46,031 bases of DNA from Rhodospirillaceae bacterium UBA3470 (GCA_002378125.1 DFRF01000040.1:1-46031); one strand, 5' to 3'. Shown: positions 17,640-26,065, numbered from the stretch's first letter. Numbers and translations: made by a program. Notes: generated by a model not told the origin, from the letters alone.

Positions 17640-18632
17640 CTATTGACCCTTCGGGGCCGATCCGGTTTCCAACGATAAATTTGGTGGCGGTAGGCTGGGC
17701 ACCTCATCGCCCCGCACCAAATCCGTTTTCAATCCTCTCGATCCTAATGCCACGCGGAACCGGACCCCGTTCTCAGCCTGCGCAAGCAAGTCCTTTATCC
17801 CGCCAACGGCGGCCGTAGCGATAATAACAGCGGTTTCACCCCACCGTCCGTCAAAAGTGCCCGCCGGTACGGCGTTGCGTTGGACCGCATTCCCAACTTT
17901 CCGGCCATCCGAAGAGGTCAACGTCCAGCTGATGGCGACAGACTGCTGTCCGCGCTCCGGTGCGCCGACGCTAACCTCCGCCCTGAGGATATTCCGCGCT
18001 GCCAGCCTTTCCGACGTCACCGCGACCCTCGCCCCAACCAACGCATAGCGAATCGCGCGGGTCAACGATTTGTCGCCATCGCCTGGCGTGCCGCGGACAG
18101 GTTGCACCCAAACGCCGCGAGAAACCGCCTCCACCGGCTTCAGGGTCTCATCTTCCGGTTCCACCACATCGGCGATCAACCGCGCCGTATTAGTGCCGAC
18201 ACTTCGGATGACCCCCGGTGAACCCCGCTGCCAATCCCTCCGCACATCTTGGGAGAAGGTCGAAAATGGCTCATTGCCCTTTTCATTCAAGCTCCAATGA
18301 ATTTTTGCAATGGCGACCTCGCCCATATCCAGTGCACGTTCTGCGGCCTGGCCCGTCAACGTGTACCGCAAGGCTTCCCCACCTTTCGTCATTGCCGGGA
18401 TCCCCCGCGCCACCAGGCCTTGAGCAATGGCCTCGGACAAGCGCTTGGCAATTGGTGCGGATAGTCCATCAACGATGGTCACCCGAACCCCGCCACTGGT
18501 ATCGCGCTGCATCAATTTGGGCGGGCCGAGTTCCGCCGGCATCTGAAACGGCCTCGGCAACGGGCCGCAAGCGTTGAAGGCGACGGCCATCACGCCTATC
18601 AGTACTCCCTCCATCGCCCGTTTCACGATCAT
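17640..18632 (-). CDS. Putative lipoprotein of unknown function
   Basis: The 330-residue protein begins MIVKRAMEGVLIGVMAV and has a lipobox FNAC with the lipid-modified Cys at residue 22, so it should be an envelope lipoprotein processed by Lgt, which is encoded nearby. The ATG at 18632 gives the proper signal peptide; earlier starts put 60 extra residues before it. The rest is a soluble alpha/beta-looking protein with no motif I recognise; segments such as AVAISWTLTSSDGRKVG suggest a beta-rich domain. It follows pgeF in the same direction but after a 199-bp gap. Function is unknown. Confidence 0.78.
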   Translation of the reverse strand: MIVKRAMEGVLIGVMAVAFNACGPLPRPFQMPAELGPPKLMQRDTSGGVRVTIVDGLSAPIAKRLSEAIAQGLVARGIPAMTKGGEALRYTLTGQAAERALDMGEVAIAKIHWSLNEKGNEPFSTFSQDVRRDWQRGSPGVIRSVGTNTARLIADVVEPEDETLKPVEAVSRGVWVQPVRGTPGDGDKSLTRAIRYALVGARVAVTSERLAARNILRAEVSVGAPERGQQSVAISWTLTSSDGRKVGNAVQRNAVPAGTFDGRWGETAVIIATAAVGGIKDLLAQAENGVRFRVALGSRGLKTDLVRGDEVPSLPPPNLSLETGSAPKGQ

Positions 18633-18831
18633 CCTGAAGCTATTCCTTAGATTATAGCGCAGGTGGCCAACATCCCCAGGGCTAGAAACACGCCGAAAAC
18701 ATACAAATGCGGCATGGCAATTATTTGACCCCCAAATCCAGCCGTGAGCGCGAGAGACGTCCGGCTTGTAGTGCCGCGCAGGTCCGCTCACGCCGGTCGA
18801 CAAGCTCATCATTGGAAAAGAATAGCGTCAC

Positions 18832-19602
18832 CTACTGTCCTCCCAAAATCACGACCGAAAGTCCACGGCCATAATCTTGTTCGCCGCGATGGATTGTACG
18901 ACGATAGCTGAAAAAGCCATCCTGCTCCGGATAGGTATCTATGGCCGTGTCCTCGACAGTCCCGATGCCGAGGAGCTGAAGACGCCCGACGACAAATCCC
19001 GCCAGATCAAACATCGCGTGGCCGGGCCTGTACGACGGTTGGAAATAGGCGCCATTGGCCATATCCACACCTAAGAATATTTGCTTGAAATCGTCGCCCA
19101 CTTCGTAGGACGGCTGGCGAATGCACGGCCCAAGCGCCGCCACCATATTCTGCCGTTTAGCGCCCAGTTGCTCCATAGCTGCGGTCGTCGCTTCGAGCAC
19201 GCCGTCCAGCGCGCCACGCCATCCCGCGTGGGCCGCCCCGATCACACCTGCAGTCTGGTCCGCAAACAACACCGGCCCACAATCGGCGGTCATGATGCCA
19301 AGCGCCACACCGGGACGATCCGTCACCATGGCGTCTGCCTTCGGCCGATCTTCAAGCCGCCACGGCGCCTTTACGCTTACAACGTTGGCGGAATGATATT
19401 GGTGAACGGTCGCGAGGTTATCCGCACCGGCATCCAACTGTGCCATAGCGGCTTCCCGGTTGGCCCGCACCTTGGCCTGGTCGTCGCCGGATCCGTATCC
19501 GCAATTGAGGGATTCGTAGACGCCTTCACTGACACCGCCTCGGCGGGAAAAGAATGCGTGACGAACGCGTTCCTGACGTGAGAATTTTGCTGAGGTGATC
19601 AT
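18832..19602 (-). CDS. pgeF: Peptidoglycan editing factor PgeF (laccase-domain family)
   Basis: This Cu/Zn-binding hydrolase family (YfiH/LACC1-like) includes PgeF, which removes wrongly built peptidoglycan precursors carrying Ser in place of Ala. The 256-residue protein shows the metal-binding residues of the family: His in HQYHSANVV, Cys in GIMTADCGPVL and His in GAAHAGWRG, plus the late FFSYRRTIHRGEQ segment. It lies 45 bp downstream of the SAM-methyltransferase gene in the lgt cluster. Other YfiH relatives act on purine nucleosides, so the exact reaction is inferred. Confidence 0.9.
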   Translation of the reverse strand: MITSAKFSRQERVRHAFFSRRGGVSEGVYESLNCGYGSGDDQAKVRANREAAMAQLDAGADNLATVHQYHSANVVSVKAPWRLEDRPKADAMVTDRPGVALGIMTADCGPVLFADQTAGVIGAAHAGWRGALDGVLEATTAAMEQLGAKRQNMVAALGPCIRQPSYEVGDDFKQIFLGVDMANGAYFQPSYRPGHAMFDLAGFVVGRLQLLGIGTVEDTAIDTYPEQDGFFSYRRTIHRGEQDYGRGLSVVILGGQ

Positions 19603-19647
19603 CCGGCAATTATGGGCCCGGGAGGCACAATTTGAAACCGTGCCTCT

Positions 19648-20730
19648 CTAAGCAATTTCAAACCCCGGCGGCGGAGGCGTATCGGACCTCGCGATCGCCA
19701 TAGCCTTGAATAACGTCCCCATCTCTTCAGTACCCGTCAGACGCGCCAGCGCAGAACGAATTTCGTTCCGTTGGGCCAGGGGCGCCTCATTCATCAACGC
19801 GTCCGCCCGTTCACGGATGCCCAACGCCTCGAGGAAAGCCCCCTGAGCCAATGGGCCATAAGTGATTGTTGATAATGTATTTGCGGCGCTTGCGAGGGCG
19901 CCGAAATCGACGTGAGCGGTCAAATCCACCTCGCCGGGCATCTCAAAGGGCCGATGAAACCGATGATCCTTTACGGCCTGAAACGTATTGCCAGCGCGCC
20001 TGCCATCGTGGCCATAATCGATGATCAACGCTCCACCGCCATGTTGGCCGACGGCGTCAGCAAGACGCGCCACGATATTCCATGCCGCAGGACAGACCTC
20101 GACGATCGTCCCGTCGGGTGCATTTTTGTGCGAATCGGGAACCATCGGGTTAGCAGATTGTGGCGGCGAAAGCACAAAACACAATTGGCCATCCTCAGCC
20201 AAACCGACAAGACGTTCATGCCACAAAGACGCGCGACGCTCGAACTGAAGTATTGGCAAGGCGTCAAAAAATTCGTTGGCGATAATAATCAACGGTCCCG
20301 CAGGGAGGGTTGTATCGTTGTCATGCCACGCCGGTCCATACGCAGCCAATGCCTTGGCCTGGACGGCACGCAAGGCGGGACTAATTTCCACCAAATGGAT
20401 GGCGATAGCGTCCATAAAAGATGGGACAATAGAAGCAGCTCGCAGCGCATCCGCCATCAGGGTTCCCCGGCCAGGGCCCAGTTCCACAAGATTGACAGCG
20501 CTAGGCTGTCCCATTTGCTGCCAAACTACGCCGGCCCAGATGCCGATGAGTTCGCCGAACATCTGGGAGATTTCCGGCGCTGTTGTGAAGTCTCCGGCGC
20601 GGCCAAGCGGATCTTGCTTACGATAATAACCGTGTTTCGAATGGACTAAGCAGATGTCCATATACCGGGCCAGCGTGATCGGGCCCTGCAGTCGAATTTC
20701 GCGGCGAAGGATATCCAGGAGTTCCGACAT
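19648..20730 (-). CDS. SAM-dependent methyltransferase, NDUFAF7/MidA (COG1565) family
   Basis: This is a bacterial relative of mitochondrial NDUFAF7 (MidA), which methylates an Arg of complex I in mitochondria. The 360-residue protein contains ARYMDICLVHSKHGYY, GDFTTAPEISQMFGE, the SAM motif LVELGPGRGTLMADAL and the NEFFDALPI segment typical of COG1565. I chose the ATG at 20730 because MSELLDILRREIRLQGPIT is the usual N terminus; an ATG at 20766 overlaps lgt. It follows lgt by 11 bases, so they are likely co-transcribed. A bacterial substrate is not established, though complex I is a fair guess. Confidence 0.87.
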   Translation of the reverse strand: MSELLDILRREIRLQGPITLARYMDICLVHSKHGYYRKQDPLGRAGDFTTAPEISQMFGELIGIWAGVVWQQMGQPSAVNLVELGPGRGTLMADALRAASIVPSFMDAIAIHLVEISPALRAVQAKALAAYGPAWHDNDTTLPAGPLIIIANEFFDALPILQFERRASLWHERLVGLAEDGQLCFVLSPPQSANPMVPDSHKNAPDGTIVEVCPAAWNIVARLADAVGQHGGGALIIDYGHDGRRAGNTFQAVKDHRFHRPFEMPGEVDLTAHVDFGALASAANTLSTITYGPLAQGAFLEALGIRERADALMNEAPLAQRNEIRSALARLTGTEEMGTLFKAMAIARSDTPPPPGFEIA

Positions 20731-20741
20731 ATCTACGCGCT

Positions 20742-21539
20742 TCAGGCCGTCCGGCGTGATCCCCATATGATCATGCCGACGCCAATGATCAGCATGGGCA
20801 CCGAAAGCCATTGCCCCATAGTACTGCCCAGGGTCAGGAAACCAATGTGAGAATCAGGTTGGCGGAAGAGCTCGACAATCATCCGCGCGATTGCATAGCC
20901 AGCGATAAAGCTGCCTGTCAGTACGCCGGAGTTGGCGCGAATCTTCTCGGACCGCCACATGATGTTTAGGACGGCAAACAGCACCAGCCCTTCCAAGAAT
21001 GCTTCGTAGAGTTGGCTGGGATGACGCGGTTCTGGACCGCCGTATGGGAACACCACGCCCCAAGGCGCGTCAGTGACCCGGCCATAAAGCTCACCGTTGA
21101 TGAAGTTGGCGATCCGTCCAAAGAAAAGTCCAATGGGCGCGGCGCAGGCCAGCATGTCGCCCAGGATGAGCGGCGACAACTTATGTCGACGGCAGAACAG
21201 GAGCCCGGCGATAACTACCCCAAGCAAGCCGCCGTGAAACGACATACCGCCCCGCCAGGTGGCAAAAATCTCCAACGGATTCGCAAGGAAATATTGAAGG
21301 TTATAGAATAAGACGTATCCGAGCCGGCCACCAAGGATAATCCCGATTGTTGCCCAAACTAGAAAATCGTCGATGTTATCCGCGCTCACATCGTCGCTGG
21401 ACCGGGCAGCGCGACGGCGCAGCAATTGAAACCCGAACAACAACCCCGCCACATAAGAAAGGGCGTACCACCGCACCGCGAAGGGACCAATGGAAAAAAG
21501 TACCGGATCAATCTGCAGGAAGGGAATGGCAAACAACAT
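20742..21539 (-). CDS. lgt: Phosphatidylglycerol-prolipoprotein diacylglyceryl transferase
   Basis: This inner-membrane enzyme puts the first diacylglyceryl group on the lipobox Cys of prolipoproteins. The 265-residue multi-pass protein has SIGPFAVRWYALSYVAG, GGMSFHGGLLGV, GRIANFINGELYGR (the signature with the key Asn/Gly/Glu region) and RHPSQLYEA. It would act on the lipoprotein encoded about 2 kb downstream, as on all others. It lies 11 bp upstream of the methyltransferase gene and 20 bp downstream of hldD, on the same strand. Confidence 0.95.
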   Translation of the reverse strand: MLFAIPFLQIDPVLFSIGPFAVRWYALSYVAGLLFGFQLLRRRAARSSDDVSADNIDDFLVWATIGIILGGRLGYVLFYNLQYFLANPLEIFATWRGGMSFHGGLLGVVIAGLLFCRRHKLSPLILGDMLACAAPIGLFFGRIANFINGELYGRVTDAPWGVVFPYGGPEPRHPSQLYEAFLEGLVLFAVLNIMWRSEKIRANSGVLTGSFIAGYAIARMIVELFRQPDSHIGFLTLGSTMGQWLSVPMLIIGVGMIIWGSRRTA

Positions 21540-21559
21540 TAGCGCGCAGCCACTACCGC

Positions 21560-22546
21560 CTAGCGGTACGGGTCATCCGTGTGAAGAAAGTCGACCACGT
21601 AGGATCGGACACCATCCTCCAACTCGGTCATGGGCTTTTCGTACCCCGCGTCGCGCAGTCGATGCATAGTCGCCTCGGTAAAGTATTGGTATTTGTCGCG
21701 AACATCTTCAGGTGCGTCCACAAACTCGATTTTGGGCTCCTTGCCGAGGGCCTGGTAAACGGCCGTCGCCAAGTCAGCAAAGCTACGCGCCTTGCCGCTT
21801 CCGCAGTTGAACAACCCGCTAACGGACGGAGTGTCGAGAAGCCAATTTACGATGTCCACACAATCGCCGACCCAGACAAAATCTCGAAGCTGTCCGCCAT
21901 CCGTATAGTCCGGATGATGGGATCGAAAAAGGATGGCAGCCTCGTAGGCTGCTGCGCGTGGATAGACCTGTGCGGCCACGCTCTGCATACGTCCCTTATG
22001 GTATTCATTGGGACCGTAGACATTGAAGAACTTCAAGCCAGCCCATTGCGGCGGCGTCGGGCCACCGTCGGCAACGATACGGGAAACGCGCCGATCAAAA
22101 AGGTGCTTACTCCACCCGTAAGGGTTCAACGGTTTTAATAGCGCCAATGCCGATCCGGTGGAATCATCCTCAAACCCATGTGTGCCGTCACCGTAGGTAG
22201 CAGCTGACGACGCATAGATGAACCTGACCGCGTTGGCCGTGCACCAATCCCAGAGGTCGACGGAAAGGCGGAAGTTGTTCTCGATGATCAGATCGACATT
22301 GCGCTCCGTCGTCGCCGAAATGGCACCCATATGAATGATCGCCGTGATGTCTTGTCCATTGGACGTAAGAAATGCCGTTAGGTTGTCAGGATCGACCACA
22401 TGTGCAATCTCTCTACCCGAGACATTGCGCCATTTATCAGCTTCGCGAAGACGGTCAACGATGGCCACCGACCCGAGGCCGCGCGCCTCTAGGCCCCAGA
22501 CAATATTTGAACCAATAAACCCGGCTCCGCCGGTTATGACGTACAT
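21560..22546 (-). CDS. hldD: ADP-L-glycero-D-manno-heptose-6-epimerase
   Basis: This NAD(P)-dependent SDR makes the heptose donor ADP-L-glycero-beta-D-manno-heptose for the LPS inner core. The 328-residue protein starts with the cofactor loop MYVITGGAGFIGSNIV and has YASSAATYGDGTHGF, the YGWSK catalytic pair, FFNVYGPNEYHKGRM and DFVWVGDCVDIVNW, which match HldD strongly. The ATG at 22546 follows GAGG; an in-frame start at 22630 adds 28 residues without a ribosome site. It diverges from the ubiK-like gene across a 138-bp spacer that probably holds both promoters. Confidence 0.92.
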   Translation of the reverse strand: MYVITGGAGFIGSNIVWGLEARGLGSVAIVDRLREADKWRNVSGREIAHVVDPDNLTAFLTSNGQDITAIIHMGAISATTERNVDLIIENNFRLSVDLWDWCTANAVRFIYASSAATYGDGTHGFEDDSTGSALALLKPLNPYGWSKHLFDRRVSRIVADGGPTPPQWAGLKFFNVYGPNEYHKGRMQSVAAQVYPRAAAYEAAILFRSHHPDYTDGGQLRDFVWVGDCVDIVNWLLDTPSVSGLFNCGSGKARSFADLATAVYQALGKEPKIEFVDAPEDVRDKYQYFTEATMHRLRDAGYEKPMTELEDGVRSYVVDFLHTDDPYR

Positions 22547-22684
22547 TAACTGGCCTCGCTCTCCGACTGCGCCGCCCACCGGCCCGTTATAGGCCGGGCC
22601 ATGGGTCCCGGCAAGAACAGGCGTTGTCATTGGGGGCGGGTGTTTCCATAATGAATTCTACGTTCGTTGTAAGGATACCTCAGC

Positions 22685-22987
22685 ATGCAAACATCAAACC
22701 GTTTGTTGGACGATCTGGCGAAGGTCGCCAATGGCGCCGTTTCCACACTAGTCGGGGTGAAGGATGAAATTGAAGCTCTAGTACGCCAACGAGTCGATAA
22801 ACTATTGGCCGATGCGGATTTGGTTTCGCGCGAAGAGTTCGAGGTCGTCAAAGCCATGGTTACCGAGGCTCGGACCGAACAGGAGCACCTTTTGAGGCGA
22901 TTGGCAGCGATGGAGAAGGCCGCCATAAAGCCCCGGCGCCGTGCGGCAAAGTCCAAGTCCACCACCAAGACTAAGTCCGCTAAATAG
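22685..22987 (+). CDS. ubiK: UbiK/BMFP family accessory protein
   Basis: This is a short 100-residue coiled-coil protein of the UbiK (formerly YqiC, BMFP) family, an accessory factor of aerobic ubiquinone synthesis that binds lipid and trimerises. The N-terminal amphipathic part NRLLDDLAKVANGAVSTLVG leads into the long helix with EIEALVRQRVDKL and SREEFEVVKAMV, the family core. The C terminus is a very basic tail (RRRAAKSKSTTKTKSAK). The ATG follows AAGGAT. It diverges from hldD. Confidence 0.85.
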   Translation: MQTSNRLLDDLAKVANGAVSTLVGVKDEIEALVRQRVDKLLADADLVSREEFEVVKAMVTEARTEQEHLLRRLAAMEKAAIKPRRRAAKSKSTTKTKSAK

Positions 22988-23053
22988 TCCCGAACGCCTG
23001 AAGTCACGCAGCAAAGCCGGAACAAGTCGGCACAATCGTCCGTGCGAGATTGC

Positions 23054-23062
23054 TTATCCACA
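23054..23062 (+). other. Perfect DnaA-box-like nonamer
   Basis: TTATCCACA matches the DnaA box consensus exactly. It lies alone in the 265-bp spacer after the ubiK-like gene, without the cluster of boxes and AT-rich unwinding region expected of an origin. It may be a chance match or a DnaA-controlled promoter site. Confidence 0.4.
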
Positions 23063-23150
23063 AAAAATACATCGCCGGGACCCATTTGCCCCTTGCACCC
23101 GATTCACGGTTGGTGCAGGCTAGGTTTTGTATTGATCGGCAAACGCACAT

Positions 23151-23181
23151 ACAAGATGTAGCTTATAGGTCAACATCTTGT
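23151..23181. repeat. 9-bp inverted repeat, possible operator or weak terminator
   Basis: ACAAGATGT and its exact complement ACATCTTGT flank a 13-base loop, 164 bases past the ubiK-like stop and about 70 bases before the YbjN-like gene. The following bases (GATTTTGCG) contain a short T run. It could end the ubiK transcript or be a regulator site for the YbjN-like gene. A second small hairpin (CCGGGT / ACCCGG, 23217-23232) lies directly before that gene's ribosome site. Confidence 0.4.
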
Positions 23182-23252
23182 GATTTTGCGCAAGCCGATC
23201 CGTATTTCGATATTTACCGGGTTTGAACCCGGAGGCAAAAGTAGGAGCGGGC

Positions 23253-23756
23253 ATGACGAGCCTGAACGCCACGCGCGAAGCCGAGACCCATCATCCCATT
23301 GATATTGTCGAGCAATTGGTTGAATTCAACGATTGGACTTTCGACAGGCGCAGCAATGAGGAAATGGCCGCCCAGGTCCCAGGAAGTTGGTGTGACTACA
23401 GCCTCTATTTCGCTTGGAACGACGAGATGGAGGCCATTCACTTTACCTGTGCTTTTGATATGCGGGTTGCCGAAGACCAGCTTTCTCGGGTCCACGAACT
23501 TCTCGCCTTGGTCAATGAGAAACTCTGGCTCGGTCATTTCAGCATCTGGGCCAATGAAGGCCTGCCCATGTTCCGTGCCACGCTGGCGCTTCGGGGCCAA
23601 CAGGGCCTGACGGTCGAGCAAACAGAAGACCTCGTAGAAACCGCTCTAGTCGAATGCGAGCGGTTCTTCCCCGCGTTCCAATATGTTATCTGGGGCGGCA
23701 AAGCCGCAACAGAAGCCATCGAAGCGGCCATGATTGATACCGTCGGCGAGGCCTAA
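23253..23756 (+). CDS. YbjN domain-containing protein
   Basis: This 167-residue soluble protein contains the YbjN domain (IDIVEQLVEFNDWTFDR, then CDYSLYFAWNDEMEAIHFTC), related to the type III secretion chaperone fold. Its biochemical role is not known. The ATG at 23253 follows AGGAG; an in-frame TTG at 23223 starts 10 codons earlier inside a hairpin. The stop is 4 bases before proC, so the two genes probably form one operon. Many Rhodospirillaceae keep this gene before proC, but the reason is unknown. Confidence 0.83.
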   Translation: MTSLNATREAETHHPIDIVEQLVEFNDWTFDRRSNEEMAAQVPGSWCDYSLYFAWNDEMEAIHFTCAFDMRVAEDQLSRVHELLALVNEKLWLGHFSIWANEGLPMFRATLALRGQQGLTVEQTEDLVETALVECERFFPAFQYVIWGGKAATEAIEAAMIDTVGEA

Positions 23757-23760
23757 GGTT

Positions 23761-24576
23761 ATGATAGATCGTCCGCTGTTGCTGGTGGGCTGCGGCAAGA
23801 TGGGTGGCGCCATGCTTGAGGGTTGGCTGGAGATGGGGTTGGTCCCCGAACAGATTCATATCATCGAGCCCTGCGCCCCCATTGCCGAAGAACTTCGCAG
23901 CCGCAGCCTAAGCGCCGTCGTAGCACAACCAGAATTGCCCGCAGACCTTGATCCCGAGATCGTACTGTTCGCAGTTAAGCCTCAATCCATGGATGAAGCT
24001 GCACCGGCCCTTGCCGAATATCGATCGCCGAATACCACATTCCTCTCCATTGCTGCCGGAAAGACCATTTCCTATTTTGAAAATATTCTGGGCGCCGAAG
24101 CCGCCATCGTTCGATCCATGCCAAACACGCCAGCGGCCGTCCGCCGTGGCATTACCGTCGCCACGCCCAACACCAATGTCACGGAAGCGCAATGCAAAAT
24201 CTGTGGCAATCTCCTCGAGGCTGTCGGCGAAGTGGCGTGGGTCGATGAAGAAAGGCTCATTGATGCGGTCACCGCACTTTCCGGTGGTGGACCGGCATAT
24301 GTATTTTTACTGACAGAATGCATGACCCAGGCGGGTATCGACGCTGGATTACCAGCCGAATTGTCCGCCCAGTTGGCCAGGGTCACCGTTTCGGGTGCCG
24401 GCGAATTGATGCGCCAGTCGGACGAAGCCCCGTCCAATCTGCGCGAGAACGTGACCAGTCCCGGCGGCACCACAGCCGAATCCTTGAAAGTCCTGATGGC
24501 CGACGATGGATGGCAACCGCTGATCACCCGGGCCATTGCGGCAGCGACAGCACGCTCAAGGGAATTGGCAGGCTAG
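23761..24576 (+). CDS. proC: Pyrroline-5-carboxylate reductase
   Basis: The enzyme reduces pyrroline-5-carboxylate to L-proline with NAD(P)H, the last step of proline synthesis. The 271-residue protein begins with the cofactor loop LLLVGCGKMGGAMLEGW. It carries LFAVKPQSMDE, VRSMPNTPAAVRRGIT and ALSGGGPAYVF, and ends with the signature ENVTSPGGTTAESLKVLM. I chose the ATG at 23761, the start that places the Rossmann loop at the N terminus. It follows the YbjN-like gene by 4 bases. Confidence 0.95.
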   Translation: MIDRPLLLVGCGKMGGAMLEGWLEMGLVPEQIHIIEPCAPIAEELRSRSLSAVVAQPELPADLDPEIVLFAVKPQSMDEAAPALAEYRSPNTTFLSIAAGKTISYFENILGAEAAIVRSMPNTPAAVRRGITVATPNTNVTEAQCKICGNLLEAVGEVAWVDEERLIDAVTALSGGGPAYVFLLTECMTQAGIDAGLPAELSAQLARVTVSGAGELMRQSDEAPSNLRENVTSPGGTTAESLKVLMADDGWQPLITRAIAAATARSRELAG

Positions 24577-24599
24577 AGCGAACGCCAGTACCTTGATAT

Positions 24600-24623
24600 A
24601 CTCCTTCCCCAGTTAGAAGGAGT
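24600..24623. promoter_or_regulatory. Inverted repeat covering the ribosome site of the TetR-like gene
   Basis: ACTCCTTC and GAAGGAGT form an 8-bp perfect inverted repeat with an 8-base loop. The right arm contains the GAAGGAG ribosome site of the TetR-like gene. In mRNA it could hide that site; in DNA it could be an operator for self-repression. Either role is inferred. Confidence 0.45.
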
Positions 24624-24629
24624 GTGGAT

Positions 24630-25262
24630 ATGGCACGCAGCAAATCCAAAAAACAACAGGAGCCTGAAATTCGGCTGATCAATGCCGCCCTCGCATTGGC
24701 AGCACGTCGTCGCTGGCGTGACTTACGGATGGCCGATATCGCCGCCGAAGCCGAAATGTCCACCGCCGATGCGCTTACGCAGGTCCATTCAAAAACCGCT
24801 ATTTTGAACGCCTTAGGGCGGCACATTAACCGCGCCGTACTGGAAGACCTGCATACGGACCCGGAAATCGCTGGTTCCCCCAAGGACCGCCTGTTTGACC
24901 TAATGATGCGCCGCTTCGACGCAATGAGAGACTTTCGCTCCGGTCTGGCGGGCATCAGCGCCGACTTGACGCTCGATCCGTGCGCCGCTCTCAGCCGGCT
25001 TTGCGGCATCCAACACGCCATGGCGCTCACCTTGGAGGCGGCGGGGATCCCCACCACTGGCCCTTGCGGGGTTCTGCGACAACAAGGATTGAGTGCCATC
25101 TATATCTATTGTCTAAGCGTGTGGTTCCGTGACGACACTGATGACATGTCGGTAACGATGGCCGCCGTCGACCGCGCGTTGACCTTTGTTGACAACCTCG
25201 TCGTCCGGCGATCTGGTAGGCGTCCACACGAAACTGGAGCCGACGCCTCCGCGGCACACTAA
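24630..25262 (+). CDS. TetR-like transcriptional regulator
   Basis: This 210-residue protein has a TetR-type N-terminal helix-turn-helix (IRLINAALALAARRRWRDLRMADIAAEAEMS, residues about 16-46) followed by an all-helical ligand/dimer domain. The HTH part is less regular than in classic TetR proteins, so some annotations might call it hypothetical or COQ9-like. The ATG at 24630 follows GAAGGAG inside an inverted repeat that may be an autoregulatory element. It is next to a broken phasin gene, an arrangement common in PHB-making relatives, where such a regulator may govern polyhydroxyalkanoate granule proteins. The ligand is unknown. Confidence 0.75.
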   Translation: MARSKSKKQQEPEIRLINAALALAARRRWRDLRMADIAAEAEMSTADALTQVHSKTAILNALGRHINRAVLEDLHTDPEIAGSPKDRLFDLMMRRFDAMRDFRSGLAGISADLTLDPCAALSRLCGIQHAMALTLEAAGIPTTGPCGVLRQQGLSAIYIYCLSVWFRDDTDDMSVTMAAVDRALTFVDNLVVRRSGRRPHETGADASAAH

Positions 25263-25293
25263 CGCGCACGTCTGCGTTGGCCGATATGGCTAT

Positions 25294-25612
25294 ATGCTCC
25301 TGCGAAATTATATTGAAGCTCTTACCGCCGCCAATAAGGCGGCTGTCGGAGGCGTGCAGGCTTTGGCCGCCCGTCAGAACGAAATCCTGCAAGAGAATCT
25401 AAGGGAAGCCATCGAAGCAGTGAGCGAACTGTCAAAAGTCGCAGGCCGAACTGCTCAAAGCGTCCTTCGAGAAGACACTCGGCAACATAAAGTATCTGGG
25501 CGAGTTGGTGGCGAAATCGAACACCGAAACTTCGACAGTCATCAACGGACGTATCTTCGAAACCCTCGAGGAAGTGAAGAGGCAGGCCGTGAAGAACAAT
25601 AAGAAGGCCTAG
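25294..25612 (+). pseudogene. Broken phasin gene (Phasin_2-like), frameshifted
   Basis: The first part reads NYIEALTAANKAAVGGVQAL and EILQENLREAIEAVSELSK, clear phasin sequence. After that the phasin frame continues one base off as QAELLKASFEKTLGNIKYL, VAKSNTETSTVINGRIFE and EEVKRQAVKNNKKA to a TAG at 25610-25612. The switch is near 25437, and the short join suggests a few residues are also lost there. The N-terminal part of a usual phasin is missing and the ATG at 25294 has no good ribosome site. Phasins coat polyhydroxyalkanoate granules. A sequencing or assembly error, or a +1 frameshift at AAAG, are alternatives to true decay. A terminator follows. Confidence 0.72.
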
Positions 25613-25639
25613 TAAGTCTCAGCTTCTGACAATTGCGAA

Positions 25640-25670
25640 GGTTGCGTTCTGCGGAGCGCGGCCTTTTGTT
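25640..25670 (+). terminator. Rho-independent terminator after the phasin remnant
   Basis: A 7-bp stem (GGTTGCG with CGCGGCC, two G-T pairs) closes a 10-base loop and runs into TTTTGTT. It is 27 bases past the phasin stop and before csaA. Confidence 0.6.
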
Positions 25671-25729
25671 TGTCCAGGGCTCTGGGGCATGCCACTATCC
25701 GTCACCCACTCTGCACGGAGCATACAGCA

Positions 25730-26065
25730 ATGCAAATTTCCTATGATGACTTCCAGAAGATCGACATTCGCGTCGGTACGATAGTCCGTGCCGAACCCTT
25801 CCCTGAGGCCCGCAAGCCCGCGTTCAAGTTATGGGTCGACTTTGGATCGAAGATCGGTGAAAGGAAGACGTCAGCTCAGATTACCCAACACTACACGCCG
25901 GAAGGTCTGTTGGGCCAACAGGTTGCCGCCGTAGTGAATTTTCCACCTAAGCAGATTGGTACATTCATGTCAGAAATATTGGTGGTGGGCTTTCCGGACG
26001 CCAACGGCAAAGTTGTTTTGCTCGAACCCAATAGAAGCGTGCCCAACGGCGGACGCCTCTACTGA
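25730..26065 (+). CDS. csaA: CsaA-type tRNA-binding protein / secretion chaperone
   Basis: This is a 111-residue OB-fold protein of the tRNA-binding domain family, of the same length as known CsaA (about 110). It contains FQKIDIRVGTIVRAEPFPEARKPAFK, KTSAQITQHY, GQQVAAVVNFPPKQIG and GFPDANGKVVLLEP. CsaA has a chaperone-like role in protein export in Bacillus and binds tRNA in structures; its role here is inferred. The ATG at 25730 fits the usual N terminus. The gene converges on a methyltransferase gene with only two bases between the stops. Confidence 0.9.
   Translation: MQISYDDFQKIDIRVGTIVRAEPFPEARKPAFKLWVDFGSKIGERKTSAQITQHYTPEGLLGQQVAAVVNFPPKQIGTFMSEILVVGFPDANGKVVLLEPNRSVPNGGRLY

Noticed and set aside
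22547..22630. 28-residue N-terminal extension of HldD
   Set aside because: The upstream start has no ribosome site and the sequence is not like the family; MYVITGGAGFIGSN is the normal start.
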